DNA of 41,013 bases, from the NCBI GenBank assembly GCA_900540005.1, contig UQEM01000005.1, forward strand, positions 1-41,013. The letters are read 5' to 3'. Position numbers and translations under genes: made by a program. The number at the start of each line of letters is the position of its first letter. Position 1 is the first letter of the stretch. The DNA comes from an uncultured Ruminococcus sp. (GTDB lineage Bacteria; Bacillota; Clostridia; Oscillospirales; Ruminococcaceae). Of this stretch, positions 1-6,225 are shown piece after piece. The notes beneath the pieces were generated by a model. It was not told the origin of the DNA. It did no database searches and worked only from the letters and a program-made list of their open reading frames with translations.

Positions 1-9
1 TCTGCCTTT

Positions 10-46
10 GGGATCCGCTAAAGGGTTAACAACCCTTTAGAATCCC
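10..46. other. Long inverted repeat at window start
   Basis: CTAAAGGGTT (18-27) and AACCCTTTAG (31-40) form a perfect 10-bp stem with an AAC loop. GGGAT (10-14) and ATCCC (42-46) extend it across a small internal loop. No T-run follows on either strand, so a terminator role is not shown. It may be the 3' end of a transcript whose gene lies left of the window, or a processing hairpin. Confidence 0.5.
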
Positions 47-71
47 ATTATTAGTTATAAGAGCCTTTTCT

Positions 72-105
72 ATAAAAAAAGCGGCGAACTCATGGTGAGT
101 CCGCC
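72..105 (-). terminator. Intrinsic terminator reading leftward
   Basis: On the minus strand GCGGACTCA pairs with TGAGTTCGC (one G-U pair), and the stem is followed by GC and seven T's (plus-strand A-run 74-80). The shape is a good intrinsic terminator. The only gene immediately to the right is on the plus strand, so it would end antisense transcription or an unseen small minus-strand RNA. Confidence 0.55.
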
Positions 106-196
106 AAAAATACGTCAGAGAGCAATGAAAATCGCTGCCTGATAAATTGTATTCGCATAAAGGGGAAAATATTCCCCTAATAGGGTACAGCCAAAA

Positions 197-235
197 AACT
201 GCGCGGAAAAAATCACTCTGCGCAGTTGCTTTTTG
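197..235 (+). terminator. Possible terminator of an upstream transcript
   Basis: AACTGCGC (197-204) pairs with GCGCAGTT (220-227) across a 15-nt loop, followed by GCTTTTT. It would end a transcript entering from outside the window. Its 3' part overlaps the -35 box of the next promoter. Confidence 0.5.
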
Positions 236-254
236 CGCGTGCGTATGGTATAAT
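226..254 (+). promoter_or_regulatory. Sigma-A promoter of the GH5 cellulase gene
   Basis: TTGCTT (226-231), a 17-bp spacer and a perfect TATAAT (249-254) lie 38 bp before the start codon. A ribosome site AAAGGA (276-281) sits about 10 nt before the ATG at 292. The -35 box lies in the tail of the preceding hairpin. Confidence 0.75.
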
Positions 255-291
255 AAGGTGGGTACAGTAAATATGAAAGGATATGTAAAAC

Positions 292-2349
292 ATGAATAAA
301 AAAGTTATTGCGCTGCTTTCGGCTGCTGCGATGATGATATCGGGGACTGCCTGCTCTGAGAACAACAAGTCCTCGTCAGAAAAGAAAGAAAGTTCATCGG
401 CAGTTTCTCAGGCTGAGGAAACAACTGAAAAGGCAACTGAGGAGGAGACTACCGAAGCTCCGACCGAGCACGTTAGTCCTAAGCAGACTGTTACGGCTGA
501 GCAGAGCGTTCAGATCACGGTTGACAAGACCATTCAGCGAACCGAGGGCAGCAATACCATTCAGCTCCCGCTTGCTGACTTTATAGAGGACGGCGATGTG
601 ATCACATCGTTCACATTCGTTATTTATTCAGGTGACGGAACGAGCAATATCGGTGAGTTCAAGGGAGGCTGCGGAATTTCCGTAACTGACGGCTGTAACT
701 CTGCCACAGATGAGGGCTGGTATCAGTCCGAGGATTTTTCCGCGCCGACACAGGGTACTTACGGCGAGATAACGTGGAATGTTCCGGGTGATGTAGGAAG
801 TTTCGTTCCGTCAGGCGGAGACGTGCTCTTTGGCTACTGGTGGGGAAACTGCGACAGTGTACGCGTTGACAGCGTTATCTGCAAGTTCACGCGAACAAAG
901 GAAGTCCCCGTTGACGGAGAAGTTTCCGTCAACGTCGGAAAGAGCGTGAATTACAGCGATACCGACAATACTGTCCGTGTTGCCGCAAAGGATCTCATGC
1001 CCGAGGGTGCAGTTCCCGAAGTCGTTACCTATACGGTAAGTTCAGGCGGCGGATTCGGCAAGTTTACGGGAGCATTCGGACTCAGCTCTGCGGCAGGCTA
1101 CTATCAGTCTCCCGATACCGCGGTATTTTCGGATGCCTCAAACCTCACACTTACCTGGTTCGTGCCTGCACAGGCTAAAAATTACTATTCCGAGGACGGC
1201 GAATTCGTGCTTGGCTACTGGTGGAGCGATCAGCCTTCCGTTACACTTGATTCAGTTTCCGTAAAGTACAGTATCGGCGGAAGCTCTGCGGTTTCTGTTC
1301 CTGATACAACAGAGAAAACCACAGTTGTTCCGAGCGAGGGAGATTCCGACTTCCGCACGGCTTCCGAGATAGTCAGTGATATCAAGGTCGGCTGGAATCT
1401 CGGCAACACGCTTGAAAGCTACAACACAAACAAGACGGGTCTCAATACAGAGACAGGCTGGGGCAATCCCAAGACAACAAAGGAAATGATAACGGCTGTA
1501 AAGAATGCCGGCTTCAATGCAGTCCGAGTACCTGTAACGTGGGGCGAGCACATGGACGGAGACACGATCCAGAGCGACTGGCTCGACAGAGTTCAGGAGG
1601 TCGTTGACTACGCATACGATCAGGATATGTACGTTATCCTCAATATGCACCATGATGACTATATCTGGTTCAAGCCTGCTGATTCGGAATATTCCGCAAA
1701 CAGCGCAAAGCTCAAGGCGATATGGTCACAGATCTCGCAGAGATTCGGCGATTACGGCGACAGACTCATATTTGAGGGAATGAACGAACCCCGAACTGTC
1801 GGCAGCGCCAACGAGTGGATGGGCGGCACTTCCGAGGAAAGAGCAGTTGTCAGCAAGTATGAGCAGGATTTCGTTGATACAGTCCGTGCAAGCGGCGGAA
1901 ACAACGCTTACCGCTCGCTTATCGTGACATCTTATGCGGCATCTGCCGAGACTGCGGCAATGAATGATCTGACAGTTCCCAACAGCGGAAACATCATCGT
2001 TTCTATCCACTATTATGCACCGTGGAAGTTCGCAGACGGTTCGGAAACTGCTTTCGGCGACAGCGGAAAGAGCGAACTCGACGCTAAGTTCTCCGAGATA
2101 AAGAGCAAGTTTATCGACAAGGGAACTCCGGCAATAATCGACGAGTTCGGCTGTGTGAACGCCGCTGACGAGGCAACGCGCGCCGAGTATTACGGTTACT
2201 ATATCAGCTCCGCAAAGGCTAACGGCATCAAGTGCTTTATCTGGGACAACGGCGTTGCAAGCGGAGAATCAAGCTACGGCATATTCAGCAGAACAGCTCT
2301 TACATGGAATGAATCAATACTTAACGCGATAATGAACGCGGCAAAATAA
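292..2349 (+). CDS. Lipoprotein GH5 endoglucanase with two N-terminal binding-like modules
   Basis: Probable surface-anchored beta-1,4-glucanase. The N-terminus is a lipoprotein signal with lipobox SGTAC (Cys21), followed by a Ser/Glu/Thr linker. Two related beta-rich modules come next (about residues 67-200 and 205-330), each with a GYWW motif followed by a VDSV or LDSV strand. They look like tandem carbohydrate-binding modules of the kind seen in Ruminococcus cellulases, but I cannot fix the CBM family. The GH5 catalytic domain spans about 352-685, probably subfamily 4: GWNLGNTLE near its start, acid/base Glu499 in GMNEPR, HYYAPW, and nucleophile Glu618 in IIDEFG. There is no dockerin, so it is probably membrane-tethered rather than cellulosomal. 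It is monocistronic, with its own promoter and terminator. The GH5 call is firm; subfamily and substrate are inferred. Confidence 0.93.
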   Translation: MNKKVIALLSAAAMMISGTACSENNKSSSEKKESSSAVSQAEETTEKATEEETTEAPTEHVSPKQTVTAEQSVQITVDKTIQRTEGSNTIQLPLADFIEDGDVITSFTFVIYSGDGTSNIGEFKGGCGISVTDGCNSATDEGWYQSEDFSAPTQGTYGEITWNVPGDVGSFVPSGGDVLFGYWWGNCDSVRVDSVICKFTRTKEVPVDGEVSVNVGKSVNYSDTDNTVRVAAKDLMPEGAVPEVVTYTVSSGGGFGKFTGAFGLSSAAGYYQSPDTAVFSDASNLTLTWFVPAQAKNYYSEDGEFVLGYWWSDQPSVTLDSVSVKYSIGGSSAVSVPDTTEKTTVVPSEGDSDFRTASEIVSDIKVGWNLGNTLESYNTNKTGLNTETGWGNPKTTKEMITAVKNAGFNAVRVPVTWGEHMDGDTIQSDWLDRVQEVVDYAYDQDMYVILNMHHDDYIWFKPADSEYSANSAKLKAIWSQISQRFGDYGDRLIFEGMNEPRTVGSANEWMGGTSEERAVVSKYEQDFVDTVRASGGNNAYRSLIVTSYAASAETAAMNDLTVPNSGNIIVSIHYYAPWKFADGSETAFGDSGKSELDAKFSEIKSKFIDKGTPAIIDEFGCVNAADEATRAEYYGYYISSAKANGIKCFIWDNGVASGESSYGIFSRTALTWNESILNAIMNAAK

Positions 2350-2370
2350 GGAAAATTCCGACGCAATACC

Positions 2371-2408
2371 AGAAAGCCGCTCCATATCGGGCGGCTTTCT
2401 GCTATAAT
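2371..2408 (+). terminator. Terminator after the GH5 gene
   Basis: AGAAAGCCGC (2371-2380) and GCGGCTTTCT (2391-2400) form a perfect 10-bp stem with a 10-nt loop. The stem's own TTTCT acts as the weak U-tract; no long T-run follows. Confidence 0.7.
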
Positions 2409-2414
2409 AATCCT

Positions 2415-2439
2415 TATCCGCATATATTTCCTGCGGATA
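2415..2439 (+). repeat. Inverted repeat in the leader of the beta-CASP gene
   Basis: TATCCGCA (2415-2422) and TGCGGATA (2432-2439) are perfect 8-bp inverted repeats with a 9-nt spacer, 62 bp before the next start codon. It could be an operator or a leader hairpin. No consensus promoter is obvious between 2400 and 2500. Confidence 0.4.
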
Positions 2440-2501
2440 CAGGTCAGGGCAAAACCGTATCTGCGGTGCTGCCCGACACTTCAAATAAAGGAGGAAACTT
2501 T

Positions 2502-4097
2502 ATGAAAATGACTTTTATCGGCGCTACCCACGAGGTTACAGGAAGCTGTACATACATTGAGGCGTGCGGAAAACGGTTTCTCGTTGACTTTGGTATGCAG
2601 CAGGGCGAGGACATCTTTGAGAATGTTCAGGTACCCGTTGCACCGTCTCAGATAGATTTCGTGCTTTTGACACACGCTCATATCGACCACTCGGGACTCC
2701 TGCCGCTTTTGTATGCAGGCGGATTTCAGGGCGAGATACACGCGACAGAGGCAACTGCGAGCCTTTGCTCGGTAATGCTCCGCGACTCTGCTCACATTCA
2801 GGAGTTTGAAGCGGAATGGCGCAGCAGAAAGGCACGCCGCCGCGGAGAGGAGGACTATGAGCCTCTCTACACTATGGACGACGCTATCGGAGCTATTGAG
2901 CTTTTCGTTCCTCACCGTTATGAGACAGAGTGCGAAATAAGTGAGGGAATAACCATAAAGTTCCGTGATGCGGGACATCTTCTCGGTTCGTCAAGCATTA
3001 TGCTCACACTCACTGAGAACGGCGAAACCAGAAAGATAGTGTTCTCCGGCGATATCGGCAATACCCACCAGCCGCTTATCCGCGATCCGCAGTTCGTTGA
3101 CAGTGCAGATTATGTGATAATGGAGTCGACCTACGGCGACCGTGTTCACGACCGTCCCACCGATTACGTTACGGCTCTTGCAAATGTTCTTCAGGAAACC
3201 TTTGACCGCGGCGGAAGTGTTATTATCCCGTCATTTGCAGTCGGCAGAACGCAGGAAATGCTCTACTTTATAAGGAAGATAAAGGCGGACGGAATCATCA
3301 GAGATCACGATGACTTCCCCGTTTATGTGGACAGTCCGCTTGCAAATGAAGCAACCGATATTTTTATGGACAACCGCGAGAGCTGTTATGACGAGGAGGC
3401 TCTTGCTTATGTGCACAAGGGTATCAATCCCATTGCATTCGAGGGACTTATCCGAACTGTAACAAGTGACGATTCACGCGCTATAAACAGTGATACGCGA
3501 CCAAAGGTAATAATTTCCGCGAGCGGAATGTGCGAGGCAGGACGTATCAAGCACCACCTGAAACACAATCTCTGGAAGCCTGAAAATACCATTCTTTTTG
3601 TCGGCTATCAGGCGTCGAATACTCTCGGCAGATCGCTCATCAACGGTGCGAAAAAGGTCAAGCTTTTCGGCGAGACCGTAAGCGTTGCGGCTCACATCAC
3701 ACAGCTTCCCGGCGTAAGCGGTCATGCGGACGTTAACGGACTGCTCGATTGGGCAAAGGCTGTTTCCGGCGTGAAGATGTTCTTCATCAATCACGGTGAC
3801 GACCGCTCGGTCAAGGCATTCGGCGAAAGGCTCAGGAGCGAACTTGGCACAAATGTTTACGAGCCGTACAGCGGCGCGGAATTCGACATTGCAGCCGGAG
3901 TAGTCACCGTTGACGCAGAGCCTGTCCTGATACCCAAGAAGAAAGCTGCTGCAAATGTCAGCGAGGCTTACGGTTCGCTTACTGCGGCTTCGGATCGTCT
4001 TGCGGCTCTCGTAAGAGCAGCGGACGGCTGTGCAAATGCCGACTTGAGAAAGCTTGCAGAGGCTATCAACAAGCTTTGCGACAAGTGGGAGAGCTGA
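2502..4097 (+). CDS. Beta-CASP metallo-beta-lactamase RNA hydrolase (Ysh1/CPSF-like)
   Basis: A 531-residue metallo-beta-lactamase-fold enzyme of the RNA-processing beta-CASP group (COG1236-like), predicted to cut or trim RNA using two zinc ions. The zinc motif THAHIDH covers residues 57-63; further metal-site segments are DAGHLLGS, FSGDIGN and the C-terminal SGHAD. The beta-CASP insertion lies in the middle (MESTYGDR, IIPSFAVGRTQE, SASGMCEAGR), followed by the RNA-specificity domain and a tail of about 60 residues. The ATG at 2502 is chosen because AAAGGAGG (2487-2494) sits 7 nt before it; an in-frame GTG at 2466 lacks a ribosome site. It stands alone between two unrelated genes. Family is certain; the in vivo RNA target is unknown. 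Confidence 0.9.
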   Translation: MKMTFIGATHEVTGSCTYIEACGKRFLVDFGMQQGEDIFENVQVPVAPSQIDFVLLTHAHIDHSGLLPLLYAGGFQGEIHATEATASLCSVMLRDSAHIQEFEAEWRSRKARRRGEEDYEPLYTMDDAIGAIELFVPHRYETECEISEGITIKFRDAGHLLGSSSIMLTLTENGETRKIVFSGDIGNTHQPLIRDPQFVDSADYVIMESTYGDRVHDRPTDYVTALANVLQETFDRGGSVIIPSFAVGRTQEMLYFIRKIKADGIIRDHDDFPVYVDSPLANEATDIFMDNRESCYDEEALAYVHKGINPIAFEGLIRTVTSDDSRAINSDTRPKVIISASGMCEAGRIKHHLKHNLWKPENTILFVGYQASNTLGRSLINGAKKVKLFGETVSVAAHITQLPGVSGHADVNGLLDWAKAVSGVKMFFINHGDDRSVKAFGERLRSELGTNVYEPYSGAEFDIAAGVVTVDAEPVLIPKKKAAANVSEAYGSLTAASDRLAALVRAADGCANADLRKLAEAINKLCDKWES

Positions 4098-4134
4098 GCA
4101 GTACATCTGCCGCGTTCCGTTTTGAATAATTTGT

Positions 4135-4163
4135 TTGACAACGGAGATCAAAAGATATATAAT
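4135..4163 (+). promoter_or_regulatory. Perfect consensus sigma-A promoter
   Basis: TTGACA (4135-4140), 17 bp, TATAAT (4158-4163): a full match to consensus, driving the DUF4214-CAP gene. The predicted transcript start near 4170 falls at a small hairpin, AAGAAC-GAGA-GTTCTT (4171-4186), which could cap and stabilise the mRNA 5' end. Confidence 0.85.
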
Positions 4164-4210
4164 ATACTGTAAGAACGAGAGTTCTTATATATTTGATATG
4201 GAGGATATTT

Positions 4211-5482
4211 ATGAAGTGTAAAAAGATTGCCGCTTCTCTTGCGGCGGCAGTAATAGCCATAAGTCCTGTGTTCTCCGGAAATTCCGGAGGTAAAGTCCTG
4301 ACGGGATTCAGCGCGGTAAACAGCTATGCCGCTGAGTATTCCAAGGATACCGAGGGCTTTGTCAGAAGAATGTACAATGTAGTTCTCAAGAGAGAGCCCG
4401 ACCCCAAGGGGCTCTCCGAATGGACGACTCAGCTCAACAACCATGAGGCAACTGCTGCGGATATAGTTTACGGTTTCTTCTGGTCTGACGAATACAAGAA
4501 ACAGAGGAAGTCCAATGAGCAGATAGTGACAGACTGCTATAACGCAATGCTCGACCGCGGTCCGGACCCTACGGGAAAGGCTGACTGGCTCTCGCGCCTT
4601 GATGTGGGAATGACTCCTCTTGCAGTTTGTGACGGATTTGTGGGAAGTATCGAATTCCGCAACCTCTGCTCGCAGTACGGCATAACAGCAGGCAGACTCC
4701 CGATAAGCTTTGCGCGTGACGAAAACTATGAGCGTACATATTTTGTTTACCGTCTCTATGCAAACTGTCTCGGACGTACTCCCGACAGCACAGGTCTTGA
4801 GGACTGGTGCAAGGCTCTGAAAAACGGAACTACCGGAACAAATGTGGCTCACGGTTTCATTTTCAGTACGGAGTATAAGAACAAGAATGTTTCTAACAGC
4901 GATTACGTTACAATGCTATACAAGACGATCCTCGGCAGAGACCCCGACACGAGCGGATTTAACAGTTGGCTCAGTTGGCTCAATGCGGGAAGATCGCGCG
5001 AATACATCGCAAACGGTTTCCTTTTCAGCATTGAGTTCTCGGAGCAGTGTTCAAAGGCAGGTATCACAGTCGGCGAAAAACTCCACACACTGGAGGACGA
5101 CAGTCCCTACGCTGACTTCACCACACAGGTAATAAAGCTTGTAAACGACCAGCGAAAGGCAAACGGACTTTCCGAACTTCAGGCACTTCCGGCCCTCCAG
5201 TCGGCAGCTTATTCAAGATCGACAGAGCTTAATACAAGTTACAGTCATACTCGTCCTGACGGCAGAAATTGCTTCACTATACTCAAGGAATACAATATTT
5301 CCTACAGCGCGGCAGGCGAGAACATTGCCGCATATTACAAGACACCCGAGGCTGTTATGAACGGCTGGATGAATTCAGCGGGTCATAGGGCTAATATCCT
5401 TAACAAGGACTACAAGTACATTGGCGTCGGCGTTTATAAGTCTGGCGGAAGTTACTTCTGGACTCAGCTCTTTACAGGCTGA
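4211..5482 (+). CDS. Secreted protein with four DUF4214 repeats and a C-terminal CAP domain
   Basis: A 423-residue exported protein of unknown role. A Sec signal covers about residues 1-39, with likely cleavage near NSYA|AEYS. Four DUF4214 units of about 55-65 residues follow; each has a Tyr-rich helix, an R-x-PD-x-x-G turn (REPDPKG, RGPDPTG, RTPDSTG, RDPDTSG) and a GFxxSxE(Y/F) end. The CAP (SCP/PR1-like) domain covers about 300-423, with YSHTRPDGRNCF, AGENIA, GWMNSAGHRANIL and YIGVGVY, so its conserved His/Glu cavity appears intact. The start at ATG 4211 has GGAGG (4200-4204) 6 nt upstream; a TTG at 4193 is in frame but without a ribosome site. DUF4214 is often tied to extracellular or carbohydrate-linked proteins; any cell-wall or substrate role here is inferred. 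Confidence 0.9.
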   Translation: MKCKKIAASLAAAVIAISPVFSGNSGGKVLTGFSAVNSYAAEYSKDTEGFVRRMYNVVLKREPDPKGLSEWTTQLNNHEATAADIVYGFFWSDEYKKQRKSNEQIVTDCYNAMLDRGPDPTGKADWLSRLDVGMTPLAVCDGFVGSIEFRNLCSQYGITAGRLPISFARDENYERTYFVYRLYANCLGRTPDSTGLEDWCKALKNGTTGTNVAHGFIFSTEYKNKNVSNSDYVTMLYKTILGRDPDTSGFNSWLSWLNAGRSREYIANGFLFSIEFSEQCSKAGITVGEKLHTLEDDSPYADFTTQVIKLVNDQRKANGLSELQALPALQSAAYSRSTELNTSYSHTRPDGRNCFTILKEYNISYSAAGENIAAYYKTPEAVMNGWMNSAGHRANILNKDYKYIGVGVYKSGGSYFWTQLFTG

Positions 5483-5518
5483 GTTTAAGGCAAGACCGAC
5501 TCATTAAAGCTTGGTTGG

Positions 5519-5586
5519 AGCGCTCCCTTTTGTAAGGCATTTGAATTACTGCGGATAGGCTGAACAAAGGGGAGCGCTTTATTTTA
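5519..5586 (+). terminator. Terminator after the DUF4214-CAP gene
   Basis: AGCGCTCCCTTTTGT (5519-5533) pairs with ACAAAGGGGAGCGCT (5564-5578), 15 bp with one G-U pair and a 30-nt loop, followed by TTATTTT. Confidence 0.75.
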
Positions 5587-5639
5587 TGGAGATCCGCAAA
5601 ATTTACGGTAATTTTTTTGTAAATGAGTCCCGAAAATGA

Positions 5640-5668
5640 TTGAAAAGTTCATCTGTTTATGATATAAT
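5640..5668 (+). promoter_or_regulatory. Sigma-A promoter upstream of the HPt/EAL operon
   Basis: TTGAAA (5640-5645), 17 bp, TATAAT (5663-5668). If used, it gives a leader of about 148 nt before the HPt start codon. Confidence 0.7.
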
Positions 5669-5725
5669 TAATATGATTGCAGGTGCAATGCGTATTTTGA
5701 CAGTTGTATTGCATAAAAATTGCTT

Positions 5726-5755
5726 TTGACAAAATTTTGTCAGAGCCTGTATTTA
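5726..5755 (+). promoter_or_regulatory. Second possible promoter overlapping a 16-bp perfect palindrome
   Basis: TGACAAAATTTTGTCA (5727-5742) is a perfect palindrome. It includes most of a TTGACA (5726-5731) that could be a -35 box, with TATTTA (5750-5755) at an 18-bp spacing. The palindrome could be an operator that blocks this second promoter, or a hairpin in the longer transcript. Confidence 0.45.
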
Positions 5756-5796
5756 TAGGGGATTCGCCAAAACGTTCGGATCATCCCATGGACGCA

Positions 5797-5820
5797 GGTT
5801 CTCAAAGATAGGGAGAATCC
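5797..5820 (+). promoter_or_regulatory. Leader hairpin covering the HPt ribosome site
   Basis: GGTTCTC (5797-5803) can pair with GAGAATCC (5813-5820) with one bulge. The ribosome site GGGAG (5811-5815), 7 nt before ATG 5823, would be partly hidden in this stem. The whole leader from 5669 contains no gene. A structured RNA switch is possible, but no known class was recognised. Confidence 0.35.
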
Positions 5821-5822
5821 GT

Positions 5823-6176
5823 ATGGAATTACGCGATATTTACACACAGCTTGGCGGAGATTATGATGTAATGCTCCGCAGACTCAGAAAAGACTCTACT
5901 ATCCTGATGTTCCTCGAGGAATTTGCCGAGGACAATTCTTTTGAAGAACTTGAAACTGCAATGAAGGGCAGCGATGATAAGGCGGCTTTTGAGGCTGCAC
6001 ATGCACTCAAAGGAGTGGTGCTGAATATGGAACTCGGCTTTTTGTCAAAGTCCGTAACGGAGCTTACCGATTTGCTGCGAGGCGGCAGAAAACCGCAGGC
6101 AGACGAGCTGTTTGAAAGGGTAAGGGAGGATTACAGAAAGACAATGGATATCATAAAAAAGGCGGTCGGAGATTAA
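5823..6176 (+). CDS. HPt (histidine phosphotransfer) domain protein
   Basis: A 117-residue single-domain HPt protein that passes phosphoryl groups between response-regulator receivers. The phosphorylated residue is His60 in AHALKGVVLNME, matching the H-x-x-K-G signature in a four-helix bundle. It lies 49 bp before the receiver/GGDEF/EAL gene and is probably co-transcribed with it, so the receiver Asp55 of that protein is the likely partner. No sensor kinase is encoded here, so the phosphate donor must be elsewhere. The start has GGGAG 7 nt upstream. Domain call is confident; the partner is inferred from position. Confidence 0.88.
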   Translation: MELRDIYTQLGGDYDVMLRRLRKDSTILMFLEEFAEDNSFEELETAMKGSDDKAAFEAAHALKGVVLNMELGFLSKSVTELTDLLRGGRKPQADELFERVREDYRKTMDIIKKAVGD

Positions 6177-6225
6177 CGCAGCAGCGGCTGACCGGTATAT
6201 TATTTTTGGGAAAAGAGGTGTATGA

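Noticed and set aside
10..46. An intrinsic terminator at the window start
   Set aside because: The stem is perfect but no U-tract follows on either strand, so it is listed only as an inverted repeat.
5756..5822. A c-di-GMP-I (GEMM) riboswitch before the HPt/EAL operon
   Set aside because: GACGCA occurs once, but the partner GGGCAAA motif and the paired helices of the class are not present. Kept only as an unclassified structured leader.
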